Source: Pseudofabraea citricarpa
Lineage: Eukaryota; Ascomycota; Leotiomycetes; Helotiales; Dermateaceae
DNA: 64,000 nucleotides
Direction of reading: 5' to 3'
Assembly: GCA_029641185.1 (NCBI GenBank)
Contig: JAPWGK010000013.1
Span: 620,001 to 684,000, forward strand
In this document: positions 43,192-55,362 of the stretch, piece by piece
Numbering within the stretch: the first letter of the stretch is position 1
Layout of the letters: each line of letters starts with the position of its first letter
Translations under genes and position numbers: made by a program
Notes under the pieces: model-generated
Seen by the model: the letters and a program-made list of their open reading frames with translations, nothing else
What the model was told of the DNA's origin: nothing
Database searches by the model: none

Positions 43192-45039
43192 GTCGTTAGC
43201 CTTGCTGATTCACGTCTCGAAGATGTTGGGAATAGACTAGGCGACCAACAAAGGGGCAAGGCAAGGGAAGGAACCAGAATGAAAAATGGGAGTCCTACTG
43301 TAAAAGTGTAGATGTTCTTACCAAGGTGCAACTCTTTAAGGTTGAGGTGGTTCGGTTTGAGCCCGTTACTGCCTGGCAGGTTAGGTAGTTGCCTACTAAA
43401 TGGTCCGGGCGCCGATTGACCGATGATGTGTAACAGGTTGGAATGTAGCAGCGGGCGCAGACGAACACCACGGGAGCCCAGGGTTTAGAGTCCAAAGATG
43501 CCTTGTTCTTTATTATAACGATATGGAGGCGGGTGGAAGAAGTAGTTGCAGTTGAGGTGATTCACTGCCAGTCGTGGTCGAGATGCTTGGTAGGAGGGGG
43601 AGTGCACGGCGCTAAGACTCCCAATGTGGAGTAGAGGGGGGGTTGAGATTAGATAAGACCACCCGCTCGATAAGAAAGTCGTCATGGGACAGCGAACACT
43701 GCATTTCAACAGCACAACGCAACACACCACACCGCACCATGAGATACGGGGCCTGGGTCTACGGTACGAGGATGTGAGTTCTCCAGCTTCGTCGATTCTA
43801 TTGCCCATGTTGATGTTGAGTCATGATGCCGAGCCATTATGGACTAGGCTGTTCGGAAATGCTAAATCCTCCGATCACGCAAGGGGATGGCACAAGGTAT
43901 GGACAGATAAGGCATCTGCTGACTGGGTTTTGATTTAACCATGCACTGGCTAACTACGTCTTCTCGGACTCGTAGCATGGCGGAGAGTGGTGGGGTTTGC
44001 TTTTTATAACAATGCTATTTATCACTACCGATTCTTTCGGACGTCGAGGATGTCGACATTGGATAAGAGACATAAATAGTATGAACATGTAAACCACTAA
44101 GCTATCTTCTCTGACACTACTGCTTTAGTGCCCAGACCATCTCCGGTAGTGACAATGACAACTCGAACAAAGTACGCCGCGTCTGAGACTATAGAAAACC
44201 ATTGCCGCGCCTAGAGCTGAATGTATAAGAACTCTGCAGAAGGACACCGACCTCGGATCAGTGATTTGCCAAAGGACACCTGCACCCCTATTTTCAAGAG
44301 CAGTGATTCGAGTGTATACCCTCGAGTACACAGTAATCTTGGCTTCATCTCACTAGCTCATCAATGGTAGGGAGACGCGGAAAAAAGTTAAGCGAGTAGA
44401 ATCAGTGCTCCGCTCGACCTCGAAGGCCCTGTGATCTCGTGCTTGGTAACTGGGAATGTATTGACTTACTTTACTCACCATCGATATTGCTGTAGAAAGA
44501 TATGTTTATCTCTCTCTTCCTTTCGGTACTATCTCATTCCATGTCTTACTGGTTCATCACACCTTCGGGAAAGGACCATTAGCTACCCCATAAAACTTCA
44601 GTAATCTGAAAGTAGCTTAATAAAGAGCAGTACATAATACACCGCGTATGATGGGAGCCGTATGCTGCTAATATGACAGAATGCGATTGGAGTATGGCTT
44701 GAGGGAAGCAGGCAACCTATGGAAGTGGATAACGACAGGGACTTGGTCGGAATGTCTGCATAGATTTGCTTTATATGTTTACGTTACTGTCATCGATACT
44801 AGCTGGCTTCTCTGAGTAAACAAGACTTTTTGCGTAATCAAGTCTTTAACTTTAAGCGATCGCAGATAGAATACTATCAAGCAGATCAGCCAACAATTTT
44901 TCTACCATAACAAAGATGTAGTCTATCATTAGAATTTCAGCATGTAATACACTAGTTTTTCTACTCGATACATGAGCAGGATTTCCGAACAAATCTAGTT
45001 GATGTGAGATTCGCAACGCCGAGAGTTTACCTTGCATGA
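43192..45039. other. 1.85-kb spacer, no gene recognised
   Basis: Between the upstream side of the 882-residue protein gene and the 3' end of the ADAL gene. A TACTGTA lies at 43296-43302. ORFs (43295-43495, 43485-43938, 44125-44331) are short with no motif. No tRNA seen. Confidence 0.45.
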
Positions 45040-46418
45040 TCATCTCCACATCAGCTCTTTTAATTTCGCTTTGACATTTTCATCTGCAAAAATAGTATCG
45101 ATACCACTTCTTGCAAGCTCGCATATTTGTTGTCGATTAAGATTAAAATGCTCGGCTATAAGAGCGTACTCATTTGATAACTTACTCCCGAACACACCGA
45201 CATCGTCGGTCTAAGATGGTCAGCGCCTAGAACATGTAAGGAGATATCGGACTCTTTGCTTACACATAAAGTTATCGGGCAACCGGTATCCCTCCACCTA
45301 CAAAACACCAGAGTTAGCAATGTTATTTATATGAAACCAAAGCTCAGAGACACGGTTGCAGGAAGACATGTCTTGAGGCTTTTGTCTGGATTCTGGATCA
45401 GTTTCAAGGGAGTCTTACCAGCCAAAATGGTGGTCACCGAAACTTCCCGTGATCATTTTTGCGTGGACGTTACAGCTTAAGCAGAGCTCTAATCCTAATT
45501 TGCGCTTCACAATCTCTTCCTTGACGCTAGCAGACACGTTGATGACATGCCCGATCCTCTGAGGAGAGTATGATAATAATTTTCGAAGTTCAATGTCCGT
45601 GGAAGAATGAGGTGCCTCGGCAAAATGGATGGTGATGTTGAGGTTATGCTCCTTGGCTTTCATAAACGCAGGCTCAAATATTGAGACATCGCCCACCGAT
45701 GGGTCACCGCAGAGGTCGATACCCACAACACCCTGAGAACGGTATTTCAAGGCCAGGTCGACAACAGAAAGGGCTGTTGTAGGGTCGTTGCGGCGATCAA
45801 TTGAGAGAAGTAGCCCGGTAGTCATTGTTGACGCAGGAGCAGCATTGAACTCAGATATACACTTCAGGATTGTCTGAACGTAATCATCCTTGCTGAGATT
45901 TGCAGACGGCATCGCTCGAGGAGTCGTACGAAGCTCCAGATAGACCACGCCATCAGCCTGGAAGTCTTGTAGTACCGCATTCGTGGTATAAATCAAGGAT
46001 TGGAGATCGTTGCAGAGATTGTAGATGTAAGACGAGAACAACGGAAAGAAGCTGCACGAGTATAAGAACAAGGTCTGGCAGAAAAGAACTACAGTCTGCG
46101 TACTTGAGAAGTAGTGCCGGGCTTTCCAATCCAGACTTACGTTTCAAGGTCATAATCGAACTTACCAACGGGCATCTCAACCAAGGGATCTGCTAACGTG
46201 GTCTCTCCTCTCTCGTGTTTCCTCACCCAAATGTCATGCAAACATTCTCGACTGATGCTTCCACTTAGATGCGCGTGTAACTACGATTGTCATATTTTCA
46301 GCCTTGTGCCACTAACCATAATTGCCGCGCATCTTACCTCCAACTTGGGCAAGGCCGTGAAATCCATGATGGAGGCTGAGGATGCCATTGCTTCTTTCTG
46401 CGTTACGGAGATTTTCAT
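45040..46418 (-). CDS. ADAL-type adenosine deaminase-like protein (N6-methyl-AMP deaminase family)
   Basis: Five exons (46418-46338, 46280-46141, 46051-45419, 45297-45264, 45210-45040) give 352 residues. Metal and catalytic motifs are kept: KLELHAHLSGSI (HxH), VVYLELRTTPRAM, GIDLCGDPS, ITIHFAEA, QRIGHVINVS, and PITLCTDDVGVFGS (Asp pair). The order and spacing match the ADAL branch, which in plants and animals hydrolyses N6-methyl-AMP to IMP and so clears modified nucleotides from RNA decay; yeast Aah1-type adenine deaminases differ in these blocks. An in-frame second ATG (residue 11) is an alternative start. The 34-nt exon 4 supplies the residues WRDTGCPITLC before the catalytic Asp pair. Confidence 0.9.
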
Positions 46419-49055
46419 GACACGTCGGGTGCCTCCACTTACGTAGCTCTAGACGTGTTCCGGATTGCTTGGATGGGCCCTTCCCTACGGATGGCCAATA
46501 TCTCAGAAATGTCAGCCTCAAACAGCCACCTGCAGGTTGAAGCGATTTAGTGTTCGTGCTGTTCCTTGCTGTGCGATTGCTGCAAGGAAATTTTGTTGTG
46601 AGAAATGCGGGCAGCCGCCAACTAGCATCTGTTTGTCTTGCCCATGGCGTAAATGGGAGGAGTGAAGGTGGGAGAGAGGTAAGAGGCTCGCGGCAATTGA
46701 TTTGGGGGGACCTGGGGCCTGCTCTCCGCTGGCGAACATTGCCGTGATACGCCACAGGCCGCAGCGCGCAGATTTTGATTCAATAATGGCACCTAGTGCC
46801 CACAAGCCTTTTGCCTGCCGACGAGCCCAACCTCCATCTGGGGGAATATCTGCAAAAGGTGGGCAAGCGATACTGTAGAGCATCGGCCAGTGGCTTGCCA
46901 GGCGAAGGATGTCGAATAATGGGGTACGAGTATGCCTGACGATCACAATGGTACGGCGGAACAATCAGGGCGAGGGCGAACTCAATCGCCCAAGGGAAGT
47001 CTTGTTTGACGACGGTACGGTACGGTTACGGTCTCCAGGCCAGGTCGCCCATCCTAGGCTCCGCTGAGTAGGGGATGTTCGTATTGCGTATACTGGACAT
47101 GGCTACGAGCGAGGCTGAACTTGCGAGATGGCCGTGGCATGATAGCGATGGCGACGGCGATGGCGATGGCGATGGCGATGCGATGACAATAATTAGTGCT
47201 TTAGTGCTTGCTGGACGAGGTCAGGCACTTGACCGCAATGGTGTGCTTCGGCGCGTCTGCTGCATCGCAGTAATAATAATAATACGGAGGTACAGGAGGA
47301 GGAAGTCAGTGAGAGAGAGTTCCCTGTCGCGTCTGTGCAATAAAAAAGCATAAAAGTCGCATGCTGCTTTTATTTTCCCGCTACTGCTTTCGAAGCATCA
47401 GGCTAAGGGACATAGGACAAGTTCCTCTTCCAGGAAGCTACCGGTGGCTACAAGCAGCAGGGCTTTTGCAGCGGCATAATTCAGTGCACGGTTGGTACAC
47501 GGAACTCCGCTGACTCTGTTGTAGTATTGTTGTACGTCGTCATGTACTTTATCATAACTGCAGGATCGCTGTGGTGATGGTGGTGACGGTGGTGGTGTTG
47601 GTAGTAGGTACAGTCAAGTATAGTTACCGTACCGTACCGTACCTGACGCTGGTGCTGATAAATTGTAATTATAACTGGGGATTCGGGGTGTTCCACGCAG
47701 CCCACGCAGCCCACCCTGGTCTGGTTGGTGCAGCTGTGCATAAATTAGAGGGGATTCCAGGGAAGCTCTCCGTTTTGGTGACATATTTCCCGCCTTGTCA
47801 ATCTCCCGGGCCAGTGGTAGAGTAGAGTAGGGGGAGTACAGTAGGGAGTAGGGAGTAGGGAGTATGGAGCAGGTAGGCTGGTACTGTAGGCTGGTAGGCT
47901 GGTAGGCTGGCAGAAATTCAGGGGACGGGGGGGGAGAAGGGCCGCTGAGATGACCACTGTGAGCACCCACCACCGCTTTGACAGCTACCTGTACTGTACC
48001 TAACTACAGGCTCAGGACACTGGACAGGCTCATGTAACAGGGCTCGCAGGCCCTTCACTGCCTCTACAGCCTACCTACGCTGCTACAGACTACAGTGGCT
48101 AAACCCTCCCTTCCCCCCCCGTTGGTCGCGAAATGACTGATTCGCATCTCTCCACCCTCATCAAGCTTCCATCCATCCATCCCTCTGTTACTGTACTGTA
48201 CTGTACCCTCCTACCTCCCCTCCAGGGCCTCCACCACACAACACCCGCTACCCAACCCAACCCACCTACCGCCTACCTCCCACCACCCATTACCACCACC
48301 ACCACCACACCCACCCCCCAAAAGCATCCTGCATGTCTCCTCCCTCCTGCTTGCCGTCCTGTCATCTGTGATGCGTGTGCCTGAACAGATCCCTTTTCAA
48401 CTCTGCAAAGTAGATTACTATGAGACCGCACCCTACCCTACTGTACCTACCTACCTACCTACCTACTTATCACTTCTTCGCCGCGACTGCTCTTACGCCA
48501 GCTGAACCCCCTCCCCTTCTCTCCCCTCTCCCCCCGTCGCTCTCTGGCTCTGCACGCCGCCCAAAGCAGGGCCAACCACCCAGAGCTATCAAGCCAATAA
48601 TCTAGACCCCTCATAATCTCCAATCTTTGCCCTGGAGAATCCACCGATCCAGCAGGCTATCGACCGAAGCGGCGTCGTTAGCGAGTTAGGACATTCGCTT
48701 GCCTCTAGTCTACGTCCAGGAGCTTCGTCCTGAGCAACTCCCTTCGACCTCCAATCTCCAGAACTCCAGGACCTCGTCGACGCTCACCTCAATTGTCTCT
48801 CGACGACCAGCGACCGCCCACCACGAGCCGCTCATCCTCACCCTCACCCTCACCCTCACCCTCACCGTCCCCCTTCCTCGATCCTGCGAAGAGCGACTCC
48901 TCAAACACCATCGCGTTGTCAGCATTGCCCATCGACTCCGTCAACAACACGATCGGGGAGCCATCTTCCGTTGGCAACCCCTTGCCATCCACTCCACCCT
49001 CCGGCATCAAACACCACCGCTGCCCATCAATTGAGCTTAATACCAACAACTTATC
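46419..49055. other. 2.6-kb G-beta upstream region, repeat-rich
   Basis: No convincing gene. Simple repeats: (GATGGC)n about 47146-47184, (GTAGGGA)n about 47842-47868, (GGCTGGTA)n about 47876-47912, ACC/CCA-rich 48240-48310, CCTACCTACC at 48447-48466, (CCCTCA)n about 48836-48866. Many TACTGTA/TACAGTA heptamers occur (46871, 47837, 47882, 47992, 48189-48205, 48439). ORFs of up to 148 codons lack motifs. The 48700-49050 stretch is probably the G-beta 5' UTR. Confidence 0.6.
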
Positions 49056-50403
49056 ATGTCGGGTCGTGGGATTTCAGAAGATGTGTCGCCTGAGGCGATG
49101 CAGTCGCGCATTCAACAGGCACGACGGGAAGCAGAGACACTGAAGGATAGAATAAAGCGGAAGAAGGACGACCTGGCCGATGGCACGCGTAAGTACTCCA
49201 ACCCCCCTCGTTCGCATGGCGGCCACATCCATCGCAGTGGATGGATGGCAAGGTCAATGACAGGCTCTGACCGATACTCGCAACAGTGACGACTATCGCG
49301 AGGGGACAGCAAGACGCCCTCCCTAAGAATCAAATGATGAGGACTAGGAAAACGCTCAAGGGCCATCTCGCCAAAATTTACGCCATGCACTGGTCAACAG
49401 ACAGAAGACATCTAGTTTCTGCTTCACAGGATGGAAAATTGATCATCTGGGATGCTTACACAACGAACAAGGTTCACGCTATCCCTCTACGATCCTCATG
49501 GGTCATGACATGCGCCTATGCCCCTAGCGGTAATTATGTTGCTTGTGGTGGTCTGGACAACATCTGCTCGATCTACAACCTCAATTCAAGTCGAGATGGA
49601 CCGACACGTGTTGCTCGCGAATTATCTGGGCACTCTGGATACCTTTCATGCTGTCGTTTCATTAATGACCGCAGTATTCTCACTTCCTCCGGAGATATGA
49701 CATGTATGAAGTGGGATGTTGAGACTGGCTCCAAGGTCACCGAGTTCGCAGATCACTTGGGGGATGTAATGAGCATCAGCATAAATCCTACAAACCAGAA
49801 TACTTTCGTCTCGGGAGCATGCGACGCGTTTGCCAAGCTGTGGGACATCCGAGCAGGAAAGGCAGTTCAGACATTCGCGGGCCACGAGTCAGATATTAAC
49901 GCCATCCAATTTTTCCCAGACGGCCATTCTTTCGTAACGGGATCTGACGATGCTACTTGCCGACTTTTCGATATCCGCGCTGATCGAGAACTAAACCAAT
50001 ATGGAGTATGTGTACCTGCACATTTTTCTTGACAAAGACTAACTCGAATCTTAGAACGATTCCATCCTCTGCGGGATTACCTCTGTCGCTACCTCAGTAT
50101 CAGGCAGGCTTCTTTTTGCTGGTTACGATGATTTCGAGTGCAAGGTACGTATCCTCCTTTGGTGGGACTCGTCTCTTGGGGATGATCTCAGCTAACCTTG
50201 GACGTAGGTCTGGGATGTGACCAGAGGTGAAAAGGTTGGTTCGCTGGTTGGCCACGACAATCGTGTCAGTTGTTTAGGCGTTAGCAACGACGGCATGAGC
50301 TTGTGTACTGGATCATGGGATTCATTGGTAAGTCTAATGCCCGTTTGCCCTCTTTTCGAGTGCCTGTTGCTGATTTTTGAAGCTTAAAATCTGGGCAATG
50401 TAA
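49056..50403 (+). CDS. Heterotrimeric G-protein beta subunit (seven WD40 repeats)
   Basis: Five exons (49056-49188, 49287-50005, 50055-50144, 50208-50327, 50383-50403) give 360 residues, the typical length. An N-terminal coiled-coil helix ([27 protein letters not shown]) pairs with Ggamma. Seven WD40 blades follow, with GH...WD dipeptides visible in [13 protein letters not shown]...[19 protein letters not shown]...[17 protein letters not shown]...[19 protein letters not shown]...RLFDIR, and [11 protein letters not shown]...LKIWAM. It is a very conserved Gbeta acting with Galpha/Ggamma in cAMP and pheromone signalling (A. nidulans SfaD, C. parasitica CPGB-1). The last exon encodes only LKIWAM. 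The phosducin-like gene is the next gene downstream. Confidence 0.97.
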
Positions 50404-52952
50404 TATATCTTTCCGCTATTACGAATGAGCGTCACGGCTGTCCATTCCCCATACTACAAACCGAGCCGAACTCGATATAATCTCAACGCCCACCTTTTAC
50501 GCTACCTCTTAATCTCGTCGATTCGGCGTAGACTGAACGAATGACGACAGCCCGCCTCATCCTACACTGTGGACCTGATCCGAGCGGAGGATCTCTCTAC
50601 AGCTGGTTACGCATCTTCGCTTCTTGTGCACAATAATTCTTCTTTTTCAATCTTTGTTCGTATGGGCGGTCGTGTTGCATTATTCATTTCCTCTGCGTTT
50701 TCAGCTTGGGCCCTCTTGCGATGATATCCCGCGGAGAGATGCAGGACCTTTACACCATCTCCTTATGTTTTGTTCCCTATGTCGTTTGCGCGCTCCTTGG
50801 TGCGTAATCAAAAGCTCGAGGTCGTTTATTTGGGGTGGTTATCAGCTGCGAACACGAACAGGCTTTTCAGAATTGTCCTTGTCACGGGCCTATCGAGTCG
50901 AAGGACGCTGCAGGCTACCTCTGGTGTGTCGATAGCTGTACTTGTGTGTGTGGAGTGGAGGACGAGGTGGCAGAAGGACTTGCGACCAAGTTTTGTGCCC
51001 TGCATTCGACTCGATGTTTTTCATTTGGCGTCTGGCGGGCGCAACATCTTGTATCATAGTCTAATTACTGCAAACTTGGTAGAAGATATGTTTCTCTGTT
51101 AGCTGCGCGTGAAGTAGCGTGCCTGTCACTGGTTGTGGGGGCGCAGGCATCATGCCTCGTAATTTGATACTCTGTTGGGCCATGTGCACCTTCTGGCCTG
51201 GCACTTGAAGCCTTTGAATGGTCAATCGCCTACCGGTGTCCGCGGATCGACTGCCACACGGCAATGTTTGAGGAGTTCTGAGGCTTGACGTGGATATACT
51301 AGCTAGCTGGGCATCACATCTGGCGTGTAACGTAGCCATCGGTTCAGACGGGCCAGAATGTCATCAAAGGGATGTTCCGGCCGAGCTGGATCAAGATGGG
51401 ACAGCCGGAGGGAGGTATGTGTTCCAACTTTCCAAGCTGGCGACACAAGGAGACAAGCCGTCACACTCGAGATCTCTCCTTTCCAGCCTTGTTCTCGGCA
51501 GCAGCGTGCAGTGTGCAGCGTGCAGCAGGTGGTGTGCCGAGTACATAGGTAAGATACTGTACATGTAGTATTTGTTGGTACTGTAGCACGACCACGACCA
51601 CGACCACGACCCCGACCCCGACGGCTCTATAAGAGAGCCGGTTAACTAAAATAGCTGACGTGAAACCGCCGTCCTTACTGTACCAGATATCATTTATTAT
51701 TTCTTCACTGCCGCGGCCGGCGTTGATATCCTACGGTAGCGAAGGTGAAGGTGAAGGCGAAGGCGCAGCCATCTGAGATGATGGCAATGGCATTGATCTT
51801 TTCTATCAGTGCGATTATTGCATCGGGTGTCGAGGGTCCAGGGCAACGTGGCATTGGATTTTACCGCATGGGAAGGGGAAGGGCAATCTCCAGTGGGCGC
51901 TGGATGCATTAATAGGGGCAGCAGGATGGAGGTGCTTGCAGACGATCATGGTTCCTACTGTAATCGTTCCTACTGTAAATGGTATCGTTCCCATCGGGCC
52001 ATAGATCCTGGGCGTGGTGTGCTGTGATGTGGTGTGGTGTGCTTCCGTATGGGACAGGACAGTACTGTACCGTATCGTCCCTGGTATACTTGGCCCTGGG
52101 TCCCTACTGTACGTACAATACACTGCCCTACAGCCCCTACAGCCCTAACACTCCCCTACAGCCCTAACACTCCCCTACACTCCCCTACACACACATCTAT
52201 CTGCAGCCTTCTTTTCTTCCACTTTTCTGTTTCCCTATTTCCCTCTCCCAAAGCCATGATACATCTGTCCCAGTAACATCTGCCGGCATCCCCCCCCCTC
52301 CCCTTCCCCCCCTTAACCTCCCCTCCCCTCATCCACTCCTTAGCTCTCAGCCTTCCTACAGTACTGAGTACCGCGGTACCAGTCTTACTCAGTACCAAAA
52401 TAAAACTATAGCAATCCGTTTGCAGAAACACATCTCCGTCTCGACCGTGCCGCGCAAGAAGGAAAACACCCAGACAATCAAGCCCATACAGCGCCGCGGT
52501 GGGGAAACGTCGTAGTCACATTGACACTGACACTGGCATTGACATTGACGGTGACTGACACCCAATTGGCAGTGTGGCACAACTCACTGTTACTCACATC
52601 ACCCATCACCATCACCATCACCCTCACCAGCCAGGTCCAGGTTGTCTGTCCACTGTCCACTGTCCACTGTCCAGCATCCAGCGTCCATAGCAGAGCTTCT
52701 AAGATTGTTCCTGAAACGTGCGTGCCCTCGTCTGACGCAGAACAGAACCACTCCTGCATTTAATATTCCCACTCGCCCGGGAGCTCGCTCCTCAACAGCA
52801 CAAATCCTACTCAAGCCCGCCAAATAAGGTCCTTCCTTCGTCTGAGCCCTCTTCCTTACGACCACCGTGACGTAAATCTCCCACAGGCATTCCTGGCTCT
52901 CTCTCAAACACATCCTCGTGGTTCCCCTGCTCACCCGCATATCGTCGACAGC
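50404..52952. other. 2.5-kb spacer between G-beta and phosducin-like genes
   Basis: G-beta 3' UTR side first, then repeat-rich DNA: (CCACGA)n 51588-51620, a ~26-nt tandem unit at 52131-52188, a CATTGACACTGACACTGGCA-type array about 52519-52550, CATCAC/CCATCA near 52600-52625, CTGTCCACTGTCCACTGTCC near 52645-52672. TACTGTA/TACAGTA is frequent (51555, 51579, 51676, 51956, 51971, 52063, 52105, 52357). No ORF has support. Confidence 0.6.
52131..52188 (+). repeat. Short tandem repeat, CCCCTACAGCCCTAACACT-type unit
   Basis: The unit repeats two to three times with slight variation, directly readable. Length about 58 nt. Non-coding. Confidence 0.7.
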
Positions 52953-53870
52953 ATGGCAGCTAAGACAGAAGCACAAGAAGAGTTCGATGCCATCCTCTCC
53001 AAGGCCTCTGCTCCAACTTCACTTGGTCATCATCCCGACGATTCAGACGACTACAAGCACGATCGAGAGACCGAAGATCGCGACGAAGAAGACGAGTACA
53101 GACAGGCCAAGATCGACGAATCTATGAGGATGCCTTTATTCGACCGCTCAAATGGCGGCGGCTCACTGAGATTGCCCCATCGCGAATTCGATGAGGGGAG
53201 GACCACCGGCGTCAAAGGTGTCATCGCCGACGCCCGGAGTTTCGAGGAGGCCCGGAGGAGTGGCAGCTGGAGAGATAGATTCTCGCGCAGCGGCAACGTC
53301 GACAAGGGAAGATCAGTGAGTGCCACACGCTACCAGGACGTCGAGGACGGCAGCGCAAGTGAAGACGAGGAGTTCATGGAGAGATGGAGAGAAGCCAGGA
53401 GGCAGGAGCTTCAAGGGGCCGGGAACGACATCCGAAATCGCAGAACCAGTCCCAGTGTCAGAAGATACGGACGCTTCGATGAAGTCGATGCTCTAGGATA
53501 CCTAGATGCCATTGAGAAGGTCGGGCGAGACACAGTTGTTGTGGTGTTCGTCTATGATAACGAGGTAAGACATCCCCTACATGCTCACCTGCCAGAAGCT
53601 AATACATGGAAATAGTGCCCCGTCTCCACCATCATCTCAGATGCCCTCACGCCTCTGGTCGCCGTCCACCCAGCAATTCACTTCGTACGCGTGCACTATG
53701 AAGATATCGAATTCGACAACGCCGGCGTCCCCGCCATCCTCGCATACAGGAACCAAGGAGATCTCTTCGCCAATCTAACGTACATCATCGATCAGATTCC
53801 CGAGGACACGACCTTCGACACCAAAGCCCTAGAGACGATCCTGCGGAAAAACAGAATCATCGAGAGATAG
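52953..53870 (+). CDS. Phosducin-like protein (Gbetagamma chaperone, BDM-1/PhnA type)
   Basis: Exons 52953-53564 and 53616-53870 give 288 residues. The acidic, helical N-terminal half includes the Gbeta-binding region (GVKGVIADARSFEEA, a phosducin signature). The C-terminal half is the thioredoxin-like phosducin fold: RYGRFDEVDALGYLDAIEKVGRDTVVVVFVYDNE, CPVSTIISDALTPLVAVHPAIHFVRVHYEDIEFDN, GVPAILAYRNQGDLFANLTYIIDQIPEDTTFD. In fungi this protein (C. parasitica BDM-1, A. nidulans PhnA) is needed for Gbetagamma assembly and stability. It lacks a catalytic CxxC, as usual. It is the neighbour of the G-beta gene, same strand. Confidence 0.93.
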
Positions 53871-54690
53871 AGAGAGAGGAAGTCTCTCGATCCGGCCCGA
53901 GAGATAGCAGTCTCTTTCTTTCAATTCTTGTTCGTACTTTTTGTACTACTACTTGCCAACCAAACTAATGTCGCGCGTATCTTGACTCGGAACGGGGCTC
54001 ACCAAAAAACTTTGATCTGGGGTTTTCAGCGGAGCGCCTGGCGTTTTTCTCTTTTCCTTTTTGCGCGTGTCATCTTCTTTTTCCGTTTTTAGGAATGAAT
54101 GATGGATGGATGGATGGATGGGAGAAACGCGATGATCGATCGAATCAGCATGGGTGGTGTGTTTTTTCCTCCGGCCGCCTGCTTGCTGTTGACACGCCAT
54201 GGGTTTATGTTTTTTTTTTTTTTTTCGTCTTGTCTTGGTCGTTTTCATCCACACCGTCTGGAGGTGGGAGTGGGAGTGGGAACCGGGGGAGGGGGGTTTC
54301 TCCAAATGGGTCACATATATAAAGGGGGGGGGTTTTTTTTTCTGGGTTACAAAAAAAACATCATGTCAACCTGGGAGGGGAAAACCTACCTCGGTCGTCT
54401 CGTCTAGATCTCCTTTTTTTCTTCTTTTTTTTTTCCTTTTCCTTTTTTTTTTTGGTACTTGGGGCCTGTCTGTGTGTCTCTCTGTGTCTGTGTGTGTGTA
54501 TGTGTGTGTGCTACCGTACCTTTTTTTACCTGTAGATGTTTCCTCTCGTGAAATGTCTGGTATATCAATAATTATACCCAATAGAGTTCTGAAATTTCTT
54601 GACTTGTTTCTGTTTCTGTTTTTGGGAAGGGATGGAGTGGTTACTGTGACTGTGACTGTGATTGTGCTTCTATCTGATCTGCTGCTGCTC

Positions 54691-54797
54691 TTCTCTTCTC
54701 TTCTCTTCTCTTCTCTTCTCTTCTCTTCTCTTCTCTTCTCTTCTCTTCTCTTCTCTTCTCTTCTCTTCTCTTCTCTTCTCTTCTCTTCTCTTCTCTT
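54691..54797 (+). repeat. (TTCTC)n pentanucleotide microsatellite, about 21 copies
   Basis: An uninterrupted TTCTC array of about 107 nt, continuing into a TTTCTTCC-type pyrimidine run to about 54832. It is a strict polypyrimidine/polypurine strand pair. The long KRREE-repeat ORFs read from the other strand are artefacts. Confidence 0.95.
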
Positions 54798-54911
54798 CCT
54801 TTCTCTTCCTTTCTTTCTTTTCTTTTCTCTCTGGGAATACTGGATAGAGCGGTTTAACCAACCACTCACTGTACAGTATAGGATAGGGGCTAGCACTCAG
54901 GGGAGGAGAAA

Positions 54912-54937
54912 GGGGGAAGGGGGAAGGGGGAAGGGGG
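54912..54937 (+). other. G-quadruplex motif, four G5 tracts with AA loops
   Basis: Four runs of five G separated by two A each: an ideal intramolecular quadruplex-forming pattern. It follows the TTCTC array by about 80 nt. Confidence 0.85.
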
Positions 54938-55133
54938 AAAGGAGAAAGGGGGAGAGTGGTGTTCGTTCGGTTCCAAGTTCGTTGGTTTATTGGATCGTTG
55001 GAGGGTTGGTTGGTTGGATGTAACATATAACGATCATGCCTGTACTGTAGTATAGTACTACTGTGTTTTTTCTTGGGTACGGTACGGTACAGTACAGTAT
55101 GATCCATCCCCATCCCCATCCCCCGTCGCCGTC

Positions 55134-55158
55134 TACCGCACCGCACCGCACCGCACCG
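55134..55158 (+). repeat. (CCGCA)n short tandem repeat
   Basis: Four to five units of CCGCA, directly readable, next to GTACG repeats at about 55077-55098. Confidence 0.7.
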
Positions 55159-55317
55159 TAGCGCACTGCTTGGTTTTTCCTTACCTTTCCTGCCTCTTAG
55201 TCTCTTGTCTCTTGGTATTTTGGTATTTTGGTCTCTTGGTCTTTCTGTAGAGGATACAGTATCCGCTCCGTAGGTAGGTATTATTTCTTTATTGTTCGTC
55301 TGTTAGATAAGGTGTTA

Positions 55318-55362
55318 CCTTACTTACTTACTTACTTACTTATTTACTTACTTACTTACTTG
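55318..55362 (+). repeat. (ACTT)n tetranucleotide repeat
   Basis: About eleven ACTT units with one interruption (TTATTT), directly readable. Confidence 0.85.

Noticed and set aside
46518..46964. 148-codon minus-strand ORF upstream of the ADAL gene
   Set aside because: Overlaps another ORF in a different frame and has no conserved feature.
54366..54896. 176-codon minus-strand ORF with KRREE repeats (and a similar ORF at 54670-55146)
   Set aside because: Pure translation of the TTCTC microsatellite.
54199..55023. 274-codon plus-strand ORF rich in Phe, Leu and Ser
   Set aside because: Crosses homopolymer T, (TTCTC)n and G-rich arrays; no real protein composition.
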